From Chloroflexota bacterium (GTDB lineage: Bacteria > Chloroflexota > Dehalococcoidia > Lucifugimonadales > Lucifugimonadaceae), in contig JAQBUX010000003.1 of NCBI GenBank assembly GCA_027623795.1, forward strand, positions 1-46,574: a DNA stretch of 46,574 nucleotides, written 5' to 3'. The translations under genes were made by a program, and so were the position numbers. How positions within the stretch are numbered: the first letter of the stretch is position 1; each line of letters starts with the position of its first letter. Shown piece after piece: positions 1 through 10,272 of this stretch. The notes below the pieces were generated by a model, which had not been told where the DNA came from, made no database searches, and worked only from the letters and a program-made list of their open reading frames with translations.

Positions 1-141
1 CAGCGTTCGGACCGTCAACTACGCCGGCGTGAGAACCCGTGGATTCGTCCATCGGGCGCTGTCCGTCCCTGTTATCTGGGTTATCTGTCAACTCTCCCTC
101 CATGTGTCGAGCGTCCCTCTCCCTGTCTACGGTCATCTGCA
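1..141. other. Left edge, no gene assigned
   Basis: I see no convincing coding sequence here. The plus-strand open frame from 29 overlaps the HspR-like gene antisense and has a low-complexity Arg/Ser-rich translation, typical of a shadow. A minus-strand TTGACA lies in this stretch, but I find no matching -10 element at the right distance. Confidence 0.4.
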
Positions 142-609
142 TTATTCATCGAGGCCGTCCGGGTCTGCGCCTACGTACTTCAAAAATGATCTGAGCTCGG
201 CGGTCGCCCTTATCGCTTCTGCGTCGAGAGATTCGGTGCTCAATTCAGCTCCATCGACCAGCCTGCGCAAAGGGCCGACAAGGTCAAGCACCAGTCGAAC
301 GCCCGCCAGGTTCAAGCCGAGCTCGTCGACAAGGCGGCGAATAACGCGTAGGCGGAGCAGGTCATCTTCCGAGTAAAGCCGAAGCTGTCCGCCCGTCCGG
401 GATGGCTGTACCAACCCGACGCGTTCGTATTTGCGAAGCGTTTGAGGATGCATCTCGAGCAGCCGCGCAGCGACACTGATTATGTAGACGCCGGTGAACC
501 CTATCCGCCCCGCACCGATCCCGGCAGCCCGCCTGTCAGCGACCAAGTCAATTCGTCCGTTCATTGAGACACATTCTGAGGAATGCGACGATTTTCGCAT
601 CCCCATCAC
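142..609 (-). CDS. MerR-family regulator, HspR-like
   Basis: This is a DNA-binding transcription regulator of the MerR superfamily, most like HspR, the repressor of dnaK/clpB-type heat-shock genes. The diagnostic part is the winged helix-turn-helix at about residues 41-80, with AARLLEMHPQTLRKYERVGL followed by a second helix ending in LRVIRRLVDELGLNLAGVR. A C-terminal tail of about 45 residues is rich in Leu, Ala and Glu and could form the dimerisation helix. The N-terminal 40 residues are not conserved in the family, so the true start may be the internal ATG at 564 rather than 609. No dnaK or clp gene is in the window, and I found no HAIR-type inverted repeat beside the gene. The HspR function is inferred from the HTH sequence only. 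Confidence 0.8.
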   Translation of the reverse strand: MMGMRKSSHSSECVSMNGRIDLVADRRAAGIGAGRIGFTGVYIISVAARLLEMHPQTLRKYERVGLVQPSRTGGQLRLYSEDDLLRLRVIRRLVDELGLNLAGVRLVLDLVGPLRRLVDGAELSTESLDAEAIRATAELRSFLKYVGADPDGLDE

Positions 610-731
610 TTATACGAAGGGTATCCTACGGTCTGATACGGACCGTGTCAACCCTGAATCTGAGCGGCTATCGAGTGCCGTTATCCATACATGCTGTTAA
701 CGCCATTTCACCGAAATTTAACGAAATCGAT

Positions 732-747
732 TTGCAACCGCGTGCAA
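732..747. promoter_or_regulatory. Palindrome TTGCA-N6-TGCAA
   Basis: A perfect 5-bp-arm inverted repeat with a 6-nt spacer lies in the 278-bp gap between the HspR-like gene and the zinc-ribbon gene. It has the size and symmetry of a dimeric regulator site. I do not recognise the regulator. Confidence 0.35.
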
Positions 748-785
748 TGGGTCGGAAACCGTAGTAGACTTCGGCGCTGTCAAGA

Positions 786-803
786 TTGTGACATCAGTCA
801 CTA
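786..803. promoter_or_regulatory. Candidate Rex operator upstream of the zinc-ribbon gene
   Basis: The 18-bp site reads TTGTG, 8 nt, CACTA, matching the Rex half-sites TTGTG-N8-CACAA at 9 of 10 positions. The same bases also fit the Crp/Fnr pattern TGTGA-N6-TCACT, so the regulator is ambiguous. Rex is encoded about 800 bp downstream, and comparable sites lie before rex and the atp operon. Confidence 0.45.
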
Positions 804-887
804 ATGGTCGGCAAAATCAACAACGACGCAAAACAATACGAAATCGGTCACGGATGCTCCGTAGACCGCCGAAATAGGAACCCGACG

Positions 888-1052
888 ATGACTCTTTACC
901 TGAAATCATGCCCCCGGTGCCGGGGCGACATCCAGTTGGACACAGATCAGTTCGGCCTCTACATGGAATGCCTGCAGTGCGGGTTCCTGATTCGTTCAAA
1001 GGCCGAAGAAAAGCGCACCTCGGAAGCTCCGTCCTCGACGCGCGCCGCCTGA
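888..1052 (+). CDS. Small zinc-ribbon protein
   Basis: A 54-residue protein with two CxxC knuckles, CPRC at about residues 9-12 and CLQCG at about 31-35, separated by an acidic stretch. This is a typical zinc ribbon or rubredoxin-like metal site. The open frame extends upstream to 804, but the ATG at 888 places the conserved domain at the N terminus and follows a purine-rich stretch, so I prefer it. The tail after the second knuckle is basic and Ser/Thr-rich and is probably disordered. The gene is monocistronic and ends 20 bp before a strong hairpin terminator. I cannot name a function beyond zinc binding. The nearby Rex-like site hints at redox control. Confidence 0.7.
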   Translation: MTLYLKSCPRCRGDIQLDTDQFGLYMECLQCGFLIRSKAEEKRTSEAPSSTRAA

Positions 1053-1072
1053 TCACCCCTCGACTTAACTCC

Positions 1073-1106
1073 AGAAGCCCCGGTTCCGGCGGACCGGGGC
1101 TTCTTT
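1073..1106. terminator. Bidirectional intrinsic terminator
   Basis: A 12-bp perfect stem (AGAAGCCCCGGT pairing with ACCGGGGCTTCT) with an 8-nt loop is followed by a short T run on the plus strand. It lies between the convergent zinc-ribbon and DUF503 genes and could serve both. Confidence 0.85.
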
Positions 1107-1162
1107 GCGTCTGGCCAGGTTTCGTCCCGGTGGCCGATGGGAGCGCCCTGGCCAACACCGGG

Positions 1163-1462
1163 TCAGTCGATATCTATCACTTCCCGCTCGATATCGACGA
1201 CATCCGCCTCAAAGAGTTGCGCCTCCGCATACTCGACGACGCGATCCATCATCTCCCCGGCATGCCGCGCATCTCCGCTTACGATGGCTATGCCGATGCG
1301 CGCGGACTTGAGGATGTCCTGGTCCCCTACCTCCGAAATGCTGACCTCAAACCTGTGGCGGACGCGGTCGATCAACGACCTGACGATGTGCCGCTTGCCC
1401 TTGAGCGACCGGTTGTCGTGCAACCGGAGTGTGAGCCTGCATACCACGACTTGCATCCACAT
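1163..1462 (-). CDS. DUF503 / YlxP-like protein
   Basis: A 99-residue protein matching the DUF503 (YlxP) family over its whole length. Family hallmarks are the N-terminal strand leading to NRSLKGKRHIVRSLIDRVR and the motif VSISEVGDQD followed by a hydrophobic strand and a long C-terminal helix. YlxP-like proteins are often encoded near translation and ribosome-maturation genes and are thought to bind RNA, but the function is not settled. Here the gene stands alone, divergent from rex and convergent with the zinc-ribbon gene. Its length is normal for the family. Confidence 0.85.
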   Translation of the reverse strand: MWMQVVVCRLTLRLHDNRSLKGKRHIVRSLIDRVRHRFEVSISEVGDQDILKSARIGIAIVSGDARHAGEMMDRVVEYAEAQLFEADVVDIEREVIDID

Positions 1463-1525
1463 ACTGTAGCCGCCGCGAAATGTTCGATCGGCACTATAGA
1501 CTCACGTAAGTGTCACGTGGAAAAG

Positions 1526-1554
1526 TTGATTGCCTGTCGTAGATTGTGATAAAA
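1526..1554 (+). promoter_or_regulatory. Candidate rex promoter
   Basis: TTGATT (1526-1531) and ATAAAA (1549-1554) are separated by 17 bp, giving a plausible but weak sigma70-type promoter that would read into rex. The -10 region overlaps the candidate Rex operator. Confidence 0.4.
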
Positions 1555-1561
1555 CGCACGT
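1544..1561. promoter_or_regulatory. Candidate autoregulatory Rex operator
   Basis: The site TTGTG, 8 AT-rich nt, CACGT matches TTGTG-N8-CACAA at 8 of 10 half-site positions. It sits about 50 bp before the rex start and over the likely -10 element, the right place for autorepression. Binding by Rex is inferred. Confidence 0.5.
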
Positions 1562-1609
1562 AACCGGGTTAGTCTCTGCACGAAACGCCTCCGACGAAGG
1601 GTGCATGGC

Positions 1610-2302
1610 ATGACGATGGGCTTCACGCCCGCTCCTACAGGAGATCACCCTCCGGGCGCAGACGCCCCCGAGGTTGTGGTCCAGCGCCTACCGCTCTACG
1701 TACGCGTTCTCGCTCAGTTCGAGGCGGCGGGCGCCGAAATGGTCTCGTCCGAGCAGTTGGGCGCACAACTTCAAATGACGCCCGCTCAAATCCGGAAAGA
1801 CTTGAGCTACTTCGGAAGGTTTGGCAAGCAAGGCCGGGGCTACAACGTCAAACGTCTCGCGCTTGAGTTACGGTCGATCTTGGGGCTGGACCGCCAGTGG
1901 AATGCCGGACTCGTCGGGGTCGGACGACTCGGCCGGGCGATCATCGCTTATCCGGGGTTCCGTCCAGAAGGATTCCGAATCGTGGCGGCGTTCGACGCCG
2001 ATTCAGATGTGGTCGGTTCCGACATAGGCGATATCCAGGTTCGATCAATCAATCAGATCAAGAAATCGGTGGACGATCTCGGCATCCGCATCGGGATCGT
2101 CGCCGTTCCGGCCGCCGACGCGCAGGGCGTGATCGACGCCCTGGTTGCGGCCGGGATCAAGGCGATTCTGAACTACGCCCCGGTCGCGGCTCACGTTCCG
2201 AACGACGTCAGCATACGCGGCGTCGATCCGGTACTCGCGCTTCAGTCGATGACATACTTCCTGAAGCCCCACAACGCCGGAGCATCTGCCGCCGGCGACT
2301 GA
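1610..2302 (+). CDS. rex: Redox-sensing transcriptional repressor Rex
   Basis: Rex is a dimeric repressor that senses the NADH/NAD+ ratio and controls respiratory and fermentative genes. The N-terminal winged helix is seen at about residues 26-75, with the family signature QIRKDLSYFGRFGKQGRGYN. The Rossmann domain follows, with the glycine-rich NAD-binding motif VGVGRLGRAI and the C-terminal segment ILNYAPVAAHVP. The length (about 230 residues) is only slightly longer than usual because of a variable N-terminal extension. The ATG at 1610 has GAAGG about 9 nt upstream. A GTG at 1601 and an ATG at 1616 are alternatives. The operator-like site just upstream suggests autoregulation, and another lies before the atp operon. 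Confidence in the family is very high. Confidence 0.95.
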   Translation: MTMGFTPAPTGDHPPGADAPEVVVQRLPLYVRVLAQFEAAGAEMVSSEQLGAQLQMTPAQIRKDLSYFGRFGKQGRGYNVKRLALELRSILGLDRQWNAGLVGVGRLGRAIIAYPGFRPEGFRIVAAFDADSDVVGSDIGDIQVRSINQIKKSVDDLGIRIGIVAVPAADAQGVIDALVAAGIKAILNYAPVAAHVPNDVSIRGVDPVLALQSMTYFLKPHNAGASAAGD

Positions 2303-2459
2303 GTGACCGGGGAATCCCGTCCGCGCCCGTTCACCGGGGCCCGGGCGTGCATCTGGACCGCCTGCGCCCCTTGCCAATGGATCGAAACAAACGCGCCACC
2401 GCAGAAATACGATGGCCATCCAGACGTCCCGGAAGCGCGCTAATTCCAGGCCAGGCGGT

Positions 2460-2915
2460 CTAGGCGGTCGCTCCCGGCGTGGAGTCGGACGGCATCACCG
2501 GTGAGCGTCTGCGGCCTCGACGACGCGCAACGGTGACGCGTATCTGAGCGCGGCGGAAGGCTTGCGACGCTCGCGCAAAATCGATGTCGGCCGGTCTGCT
2601 TTCGACCCGTTGCCTGGCCCGTTCGAGTGCGGCTTCCGCTCGTTCGAGATCGATCTCTGTGTCCAGCTCGGCCGTGTCAGCCAGGATCGTCACGCGGTTG
2701 TTGAGCACTTCCATAAACCCGCCGGCAACGGCCATGACAACTTCATCATTACCGACGCGTACCGTCATTTCGCCCGGCTGTAGCTGGGTCATCAGAGGGG
2801 CGTGATTGGGAAGTATGCCTAGCTGGCCTTCGATACCTGGCGCAACCAGTGAATCAGCCTCTTCTGAGAAGACCTGGCTCTCCGCTGTAACGATTGTCAG
2901 TGTGAATCTGGCCAT
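2460..2915 (-). CDS. atpC: F-type ATP synthase epsilon subunit
   Basis: The epsilon subunit is part of the central stalk that couples rotation to catalysis and can inhibit ATP hydrolysis. The N-terminal beta-sandwich is clear, with the motifs EGQLGILPNHAPLMTQLQPG and VAGGFMEVLNNRVTILADTAE. A helical C-terminal domain follows (about residues 85-130), ending in an Arg-rich, probably flexible tail. It is the last gene of the atp operon, 46 bp after atpD in transcription order, and converges with rex. I see no clear terminator in the 157-bp gap to rex. The 151-residue length is slightly long for the family because of the basic tail. Confidence 0.95.
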   Translation of the reverse strand: MARFTLTIVTAESQVFSEEADSLVAPGIEGQLGILPNHAPLMTQLQPGEMTVRVGNDEVVMAVAGGFMEVLNNRVTILADTAELDTEIDLERAEAALERARQRVESRPADIDFARASQAFRRAQIRVTVARRRGRRRSPVMPSDSTPGATA

Positions 2916-2961
2916 TTAGGGGCGGCTTCCTGACCGAATCTGGGCCGAATGAAGTGACAGA

Positions 2962-4416
<1,455 letters not shown>

Positions 4417-4510
4417 TCAGCTCCATCCTGTGTTTTCGTCTTATTCCTGGTCGTTCAGAGGGCCGCTAAAAGCTATCCAAAATCCGGGCGCAATTCCCGG
4501 ATCTGGACCT

Positions 4511-4573
4511 CTCCCTCACCCGTTCGACTTCGCTCAGGGCAGGCCCCTAACCCTCTCCCGCTGGGAGAAGAGA
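4511..4573. repeat. Dispersed repeat A inside the atp operon
   Basis: About 63 bp beginning CTCCCTCACC and ending in a palindromic CTCTCCCGCTGGGAGA segment. It matches, with scattered substitutions, the sequence at 45867-45926, including a shared GGCTCAGG/CGCTCAGG core and the terminal palindrome. It fills the gap between atpG and atpD. It encodes nothing that I can see. Confidence 0.65.
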
Positions 4574-4588
4574 CTTCTGAGATGGACG

Positions 4589-5449
4589 CTAACCAAGTGC
4601 CTCAACTCCGCCGACGATGTCCAGCATCTCGGAGGTGATCGCCTCCTGGCGTGCCTTGTTCAACTGCAGTGTCAAGTCATCGATCAAGTCGTTCGCCGCG
4701 TCGGTAGCGTTCTTCATCGCAACCATCCGTGCGGAGTGTTCGCTGGCGATCGCTTCGAGGATGGCGTGGTAAATCTCCATTTCGATGTATCGCGGAAGTA
4801 ACTGGCCGAGTACCTCGATAGGACTCGGTTCGTAGATAAAACCTACGGCCTCGTCGCCGCTTAACTCTGCCGGCGTGACGGGGATCAGGGTGTCGATGAC
4901 CGGTGTCTGGATAGCCGTGTTGACGAAGCGTGAGTACGCCAGCAACACCTGGTCCACGCCAGCCGATTCAAACTCCTCGATAATGATATTTGAGATCGCC
5001 CGTGTGTCCTCTATGGACGGATTGTCGCCCATGTCCTGGAACACGGCCTTCAGATCGTTTCCGGTCCGGAGTGTGAAGTCGCGGCCCTTCCTCCCTACGG
5101 CCACCACCGTTACAGGCGAGTCCAGTTCTCCGATGGCCCGTTCCACGACGCGGGTGAGGTTGCTCACCAGTCCGCCGGCCAGACCGCGGTCCGGCGCTAC
5201 GAGCACGATACCGGTCGTCTTCACATCCCGCGCCTCCAGCAACGGGACCGATGTGTCGTCCGATCCCCGCTCAAGGGCGGCGAGGTGCGAGAGAACCGAA
5301 TTGATGTGCTCCGAGTACGGCCGGCCTTCGACAACCGCCTCCTGCGCTCGCCGCATTTTCGACGCGGCGATCATCTGCATGGCGCGCGTGATTTTCGCCG
5401 TGTTGCCCACACTACGGATTCGGCGTCTTAACTCTCTGGTGCTTGGCAT
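4589..5449 (-). CDS. atpG: F-type ATP synthase gamma subunit
   Basis: Gamma is the rotating shaft of F1. The N-terminal coiled-coil helix begins with RRRIRSVGNTAKITRAMQMI, a strong family signature. The middle domain holds VAPDRGLAGGLVSNLTR. The C-terminal helix contains ARMVAMKNATDAANDLIDDL and LQLNKARQEAITSEMLDIVGG, which form the other half of the coiled coil. The length of 286 residues is standard. The gene begins 45 bp after atpA ends and is followed by a long gap containing repeat A before atpD. Confidence 0.96.
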   Translation of the reverse strand: MPSTRELRRRIRSVGNTAKITRAMQMIAASKMRRAQEAVVEGRPYSEHINSVLSHLAALERGSDDTSVPLLEARDVKTTGIVLVAPDRGLAGGLVSNLTRVVERAIGELDSPVTVVAVGRKGRDFTLRTGNDLKAVFQDMGDNPSIEDTRAISNIIIEEFESAGVDQVLLAYSRFVNTAIQTPVIDTLIPVTPAELSGDEAVGFIYEPSPIEVLGQLLPRYIEMEIYHAILEAIASEHSARMVAMKNATDAANDLIDDLTLQLNKARQEAITSEMLDIVGGVEALG

Positions 5450-5494
5450 TTGTGCTTGCGTTTCAGGGCGGGAACGCGCCCGCCCGTCCGGCTC

Positions 5495-7012
5495 CTATTC
5501 CGCGTAACTGACTGTCTGCTTGAATGCGGCCGCAGCTGCACTGAGTTTCGTCTGTGACTCGTCACTTAGCTCGCCGGATTCAGCGATCGCGCCGAGAACG
5601 TCCGGGATATTTGCGGCGGTGTACTCGTGCCAGCCGGATTCAAACTCCTGGATGTTCGATATCGGCACGTCATCGAGGTCACCGTTGGTGCCAAGGAAGA
5701 AGATCGAGACCTGCTGCTCCATGGTGAGTGGTGACAGCTCCGTTTGCTTCAATATTTCTGTCATTCGTTGACCGCGCTCGAGCTGGTTGCGGGTAGAGAC
5801 GTCCAGGTCAGAGGTGCCGAACTGGGCGAACGCGGCGAGTTCACGGAATTGGGCCATCTCCAGCTTCAGCCGGCCAGCGACGGAGCGCATGGCCCGCCTC
5901 TGAGCGGCGCTTCCTACGCGACTGACTGAAAGCCCGGCGTTCAACGCGGGCCGGATACCTGCGTTGAAAAGCTCCGGCTCCAGGTAGATCTGGCCGTCCG
6001 TAATGGAGATCACGTTCGTCGGCACGTATGCCGACACGTCGCCCGCCTGAGTCTCGATAATCGGCAACGCCGTGATCGATCCGCCGCCGTGCTCGTCGTC
6101 GAGTCGCGCGGACCGCTCAAGCAAGCGGGAGTGGAGGTAGAACACGTCGCCCGGGTAAGCCTCACGACCGGGAGGGCGACGCAGCAGCAGTGACATCTGG
6201 CGGTAAGCCCATGCGTGCTTGGTCAGGTCGTCGTAAATGATCAGGACGTCGCGACCCTGGTCCATGAAGTACTCGCCCATCGCAGCGCCTGCGTATGGTG
6301 CGAGGTACTGCAGCGGCGCCGGGTCTGATGCGTTGGCGGCGACCACGATGGTGTGGTCCATGGCGCCGTGGTCTCGCAAGGTCTGCGCAACTTGCGCAAC
6401 TTTTCCGACCTTCTGCCCGATCCCAACGTAGATGCAGATCACGTCGGTTTCTTTCTGGTTGATGATCGCGTCGATACATACGGACGTTTTGCCGGTGTTG
6501 CGGTCTCCGATCACGAGCTCGCGCTGGCCCCGGCCGACGGGAATCAGGCCGTCGATGGCCTTGATGCCGAACTGTAGCGGTGAGTCCACCGACTTCCGAA
6601 CGACGACGTTAGGCGCCAATCGTTCAACCGCCAGGCTTGCCGACGATTCCACCGGGCCCCGGCCGTCCAGCGGCCTGCCCAGCGAGTCCAACACGCGACC
6701 GATCAGGCCTTCACCCACCGGCACTTCAGCGATGCGCCCGGTGCTGCGGACCTCATCGCCTTCCTTGATGTGCGTGTACTCGCCGAGGATCACGGCGCCG
6801 ACACTGTCCTCTTCAAGGTTGAGCGCCATGCCGATCGTGTCGTTCGGAAACTGCAGCAGCTCCGTGTAGCTAACGTCGGACAGACCATGGATCGTGGCGA
6901 CGCCGTCAGCCGCCTCGACGACCGTTCCGACGTCGACCATCGTCAGCTCGCCGCCGAACTCCTCGATCTGTCGCTTGATGACCGAGGCTATGTCCTGTCC
7001 TCTGACCGCCAT
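5495..7012 (-). CDS. atpA: F-type ATP synthase alpha subunit
   Basis: The regulatory nucleotide-binding subunit of F1. The P-loop reads [10 protein letters not shown], where Asn replaces the more common Gln. The segments [20 protein letters not shown] and [20 protein letters not shown] are canonical. The long open frame extends to 7114, but the ATG at 7012 begins [19 protein letters not shown] as expected and has AAGGAG 5 nt upstream, giving 505 residues. The gene lies between atpH and atpG in the standard order. Confidence 0.97.
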   Translation of the reverse strand: MAVRGQDIASVIKRQIEEFGGELTMVDVGTVVEAADGVATIHGLSDVSYTELLQFPNDTIGMALNLEEDSVGAVILGEYTHIKEGDEVRSTGRIAEVPVGEGLIGRVLDSLGRPLDGRGPVESSASLAVERLAPNVVVRKSVDSPLQFGIKAIDGLIPVGRGQRELVIGDRNTGKTSVCIDAIINQKETDVICIYVGIGQKVGKVAQVAQTLRDHGAMDHTIVVAANASDPAPLQYLAPYAGAAMGEYFMDQGRDVLIIYDDLTKHAWAYRQMSLLLRRPPGREAYPGDVFYLHSRLLERSARLDDEHGGGSITALPIIETQAGDVSAYVPTNVISITDGQIYLEPELFNAGIRPALNAGLSVSRVGSAAQRRAMRSVAGRLKLEMAQFRELAAFAQFGTSDLDVSTRNQLERGQRMTEILKQTELSPLTMEQQVSIFFLGTNGDLDDVPISNIQEFESGWHEYTAANIPDVLGAIAESGELSDESQTKLSAAAAAFKQTVSYAE

Positions 7013-7152
7013 GCGATCTCCTTCGCGGACCCCGTTCGGGTGTCCAGTACTCAGTCCCGCTCCCGGGCCATCAAGTTGAGGGTCCAGTGCGGCGCCTGCC
7101 CGAATCCGGCACATTCCGTACCAGCCGGGCGTCGATATTTTTTACTTGAACG

Positions 7153-7713
7153 TTACGGGTCCGTGTCATCCCCTACCGGTATCGCTGCCGGCCTCCCAAG
7201 TGTCTGCCGGAGGGCCTGGAGCTTCGATCGCACACTGCCGTCGACCAGATGATCTCCGACTCGCGCCACCATCCCGCCAAGTATCTCCGGTTCCTCGCGC
7301 CAGGTAGCGTCAACTTCCTGGCCGACAAGAGCGGTGAGGCGGGCGACGATCTCGGCGCGAAGAGCGTCGTCGACCGGCGTCGCCGTTACGATGTTCGCTC
7401 GCGCTATACCCCGTTCCGTGTCCAACATCGCCCGGTACTCGTCGCGGATAGCCGGAGCGAGCCTCGGGGAACGGTGCGTGACAAGCAGTTTCGCGAGATT
7501 GCGGGCCAGATCGCCGACTTCAGCGAGGACGGTGTCGACGCCTCTCATCTTGACGACCGACGGAACCTGCGGCGCTTCGAGCAATGCAGCGAAATCATCG
7601 TCGCCGAGCGTCTGGGCGAGCATATCCATATCCGCGGCCCACTCATCCAACGTGTCGCTCTGAGACGCTATGCCGAAGATGGCCTGTGCGTAACGCCGTG
7701 CCTTAGGCGCCAT
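7153..7713 (-). CDS. atpH: F-type ATP synthase delta subunit
   Basis: Delta (OSCP) belongs to the peripheral stator and links the b subunit to the crown of F1. The N-terminal helical bundle starts with APKARRYAQAIFGIA, and the C-terminal part ends with the family pattern VGDHLVDGSVRSKLQALRQTL. A GGAGGA ribosome site lies about 6 nt before the ATG. The length of 186 residues is typical. The gene is 70 bp downstream of atpF and upstream of atpA. Confidence 0.93.
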   Translation of the reverse strand: MAPKARRYAQAIFGIASQSDTLDEWAADMDMLAQTLGDDDFAALLEAPQVPSVVKMRGVDTVLAEVGDLARNLAKLLVTHRSPRLAPAIRDEYRAMLDTERGIARANIVTATPVDDALRAEIVARLTALVGQEVDATWREEPEILGGMVARVGDHLVDGSVRSKLQALRQTLGRPAAIPVGDDTDP

Positions 7714-7783
7714 GCTCAGTCCTCCATCCCCGTTCGATTCCCACGGCTTTTATACAAGGCGCGGTCGCGTCGACGTGCATCAA

Positions 7784-8287
7784 TTAATTCCTGCGATCCC
7801 CGGCGAGGCCTTCTTGCAGCACACCCTCGATGATCTCTCGGTGCGCCTGCGCATCAAGCGAACGTCCTATTACGCGCTCAGCGGCGTCAACCGCCAGGTT
7901 AGCGAACTCCGCCCTGATCTCTTCGATCGCCGCGTCCCGCTCACGCTGAACGTCCTGCGTGGCGCGCTGCCGCACGGATTCAAGGTCCGTGCGAACGCGC
8001 TCCTCTTCGGAGGACCGCAGCCGTGCAGCGGCGTCGCGCGCCTCGGCGATCAACTGTTGGCCCTGCACGCGCGCGTCGGCGATCTCCTGCTCCACCCGCT
8101 CAGCAGAAGACGCGGCATCCTGCCGCGCCCGCTCCGCCGCATCGAGACTGTCTCGGATCCGGTCCGAACGCTCATCGAGCGCCCGTGAAACCGGACCGTA
8201 CAACAACTTCGACAGGATGAAGAACAGGATCAGGAAACTGACGAGCTGGGTTACCAGTCCCGGCAGGTTTATGCCTATCGCATCCAT
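7784..8287 (-). CDS. atpF: F-type ATP synthase b subunit
   Basis: The b subunit forms the peripheral stalk. A single N-terminal membrane helix (about residues 8-27, LPGLVTQLVSFLILFFILSK) is followed by a long, charged Ala/Arg/Glu-rich helix with coiled-coil character up to about residue 130. The C-terminal end (VIGRSLDAQAHREIIEGVL) is the segment that contacts delta. There is only one b-type gene here, so the stalk is presumably a homodimer. The length of 167 residues is normal. Confidence 0.95.
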   Translation of the reverse strand: MDAIGINLPGLVTQLVSFLILFFILSKLLYGPVSRALDERSDRIRDSLDAAERARQDAASSAERVEQEIADARVQGQQLIAEARDAAARLRSSEEERVRTDLESVRQRATQDVQRERDAAIEEIRAEFANLAVDAAERVIGRSLDAQAHREIIEGVLQEGLAGDRRN

Positions 8288-8354
8288 CGATCTTCCTTAC
8301 AACGGCGCCCGGGTATCGCCAAAAAGCGTCCCGAGCGCCATGTGGGCGTCTTGA

Positions 8355-8702
<348 letters not shown>

Positions 8703-8721
8703 TCAGACAAGCGCTTCGACG

Positions 8722-9894
8722 TTAATGCTCCTCCTCGCCATGGCCGATGGTTGCCATCACACCGAACACCAGCGTGAGCATGGCGAAGATGAATGCCTGG
8801 ATGACGCCAACGAACAGTTCCAGACCGATAAACGGGACGATCCCGATTAGCGGAAATAGGAACGCCATCGCTACGAGTAACACCTCGCCGGCGAACATGT
8901 TTCCAAATAGACGGAAGGTGAAGCTAACTGTACGTGCCAGTTCGCCGATGATCTCCAGCAATCCGACTGCGAAGAAGATCGGCCCCTGGCGTATGTTGAT
9001 GAACTTCCCGCCGTACCCGCGGAATCCGAGCGACCTGAATCCCCAGATCTGGACCGTGACCATCGCGACAAGGGCGATCGCAAGCGTCGTGTTCACGTCG
9101 GTGTTCGCACCACGCAGATAAGGCACAAGGATGCCGACATCTTCGGCAAGGTCAAGCTCGTGGCTTTCGATGTCGGTACGGATGGCCTCGTCGAAGTCTT
9201 CGTCGAGCAGCCCGGGCCGGGCAAGCTCAAGCCCGTGGCCGTCGGCCTCAACCTCGAGGCTCGCGAGCGGGATCGCATCCTGACTGGTCCGGCCGAACGG
9301 AATCCACTTGAAACTGCCGCCGCCTGAGAAGACCACCAGGTCGGGGTCCTTGAAGTCCGCTTTCCCACCGCTCTCTTCGGCCTCATGGATGGCCTCTTCC
9401 CTGTGTTCGGCGAACTCCTCGGCGGTCTCGACCCAGCCGATGGTTCCGACGCCGGGAAGGACGCTGATCCAGTTGGCCATGACGACGACGAGGAAGATCG
9501 AAATGACGAGGGGGAGGAAGCGGCGGCCGTGTCGCCCGCCAGCGGCGGATTCAGCCAGGTTGATGAAGAACTCGACGATTACTTCGAGGAAGTTCTGGAG
9601 ACCGGTCGGCACGTCCGCTTCCGGCGAGCCACTCCGGATTTTGCGGGTGCCTTTCCATGCGAGGAAGACAAGAATCAAACCCGCGATCCACAGCATGATC
9701 GAGGAGTTCTTAACGTCGTAGGACCCGAGTGAGAAGGCACGCTCCGCGGGCAGCTCGATGGCCGCTATCGGTGCGCCCAGAAATCCGAGGCCAAACGGGG
9801 CGCCCAGAGCACCTCCTAGCACGGACAGCACGAACGCGGCCAAGAATAGGATGACTATGGTCAGCGACTTGGGACTGGAGAATATCTTCGACAC
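8722..9894 (-). CDS. atpB: F-type ATP synthase a subunit with a large insert
   Basis: Subunit a forms the ion half-channels. The essential arginine is R328 in the RLFGNMFAGE motif, and the last helices (VIQAFIFAMLTLVF) are canonical. At 390 residues it is over 100 longer than typical subunits. The extra length is mainly residues 154-258, an acidic stretch (with EEFAEHREEAIHEAEESGG near its start) between the NWISVLPGVG helix and the DVNTTLAIAL helix. In topology terms the insert should lie in one extramembrane loop. The frame is continuous and flanked by intact family motifs, so this is a real insert, not a frameshift. It is the second gene of the operon. Confidence 0.95.
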   Translation of the reverse strand: MSKIFSSPKSLTIVILFLAAFVLSVLGGALGAPFGLGFLGAPIAAIELPAERAFSLGSYDVKNSSIMLWIAGLILVFLAWKGTRKIRSGSPEADVPTGLQNFLEVIVEFFINLAESAAGGRHGRRFLPLVISIFLVVVMANWISVLPGVGTIGWVETAEEFAEHREEAIHEAEESGGKADFKDPDLVVFSGGGSFKWIPFGRTSQDAIPLASLEVEADGHGLELARPGLLDEDFDEAIRTDIESHELDLAEDVGILVPYLRGANTDVNTTLAIALVAMVTVQIWGFRSLGFRGYGGKFINIRQGPIFFAVGLLEIIGELARTVSFTFRLFGNMFAGEVLLVAMAFLFPLIGIVPFIGLELFVGVIQAFIFAMLTLVFGVMATIGHGEEEH

Positions 9895-9960
9895 GCTTTG
9901 CGGTTCAGTCCTCTGCCCTGTTTACCCCGGTCCGGCGTCCGTCAAAATCCGTCTCCGGAT

Positions 9961-10221
9961 TTATTCAGGAGTACCGCCCGAGTCGCCATCCCACATGGCG
10001 CTCAATATCCGAATCATACCGGCGAAGGCGACCACGATTCCCAACGCGAGACCGACCAGCGTCAGCAGCGGGCTGGTGTCAAAACGACCGTCCAGCCAGA
10101 ACCCGCCGCCCGTTCCCCCGGCGATGCTCAGCCCTACGTACCAGCCCACGCCCATCAAACGCGCTAGCAGTTCGATAGTGCTCCGTGTGCCCGGCGTTTG
10201 GCCCCCAGATGGTTTACCCAC
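9961..10221 (-). CDS. AtpZ/AtpI-like ATP synthase accessory protein
   Basis: An 86-residue membrane protein with two predicted helices (about residues 25-43 and 52-74). It fits the AtpZ/ATPase_gene1 family pattern: GWYVGLSIAGGTGGGFWLDG, then a short loop containing TSPLLTLVGLALGIVVAFAG. Members of this family and AtpI are proposed to help c-ring assembly or Mg2+/Ca2+ supply to the ATP synthase. Its position as first gene of the operon fits that role. The candidate Rex operator lies about 50 bp upstream. Confidence 0.85.
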   Translation of the reverse strand: MGKPSGGQTPGTRSTIELLARLMGVGWYVGLSIAGGTGGGFWLDGRFDTSPLLTLVGLALGIVVAFAGMIRILSAMWDGDSGGTPE

Positions 10222-10272
10222 AGGCTGGCGTTCTCGCCCGCGGCGACCACGGATTACCCTCCCAAATTACGA

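Noticed and set aside
29-376. Plus-strand open frame at the left edge
   Set aside because: It is Ser/Arg-rich and antisense to the HspR-like gene.
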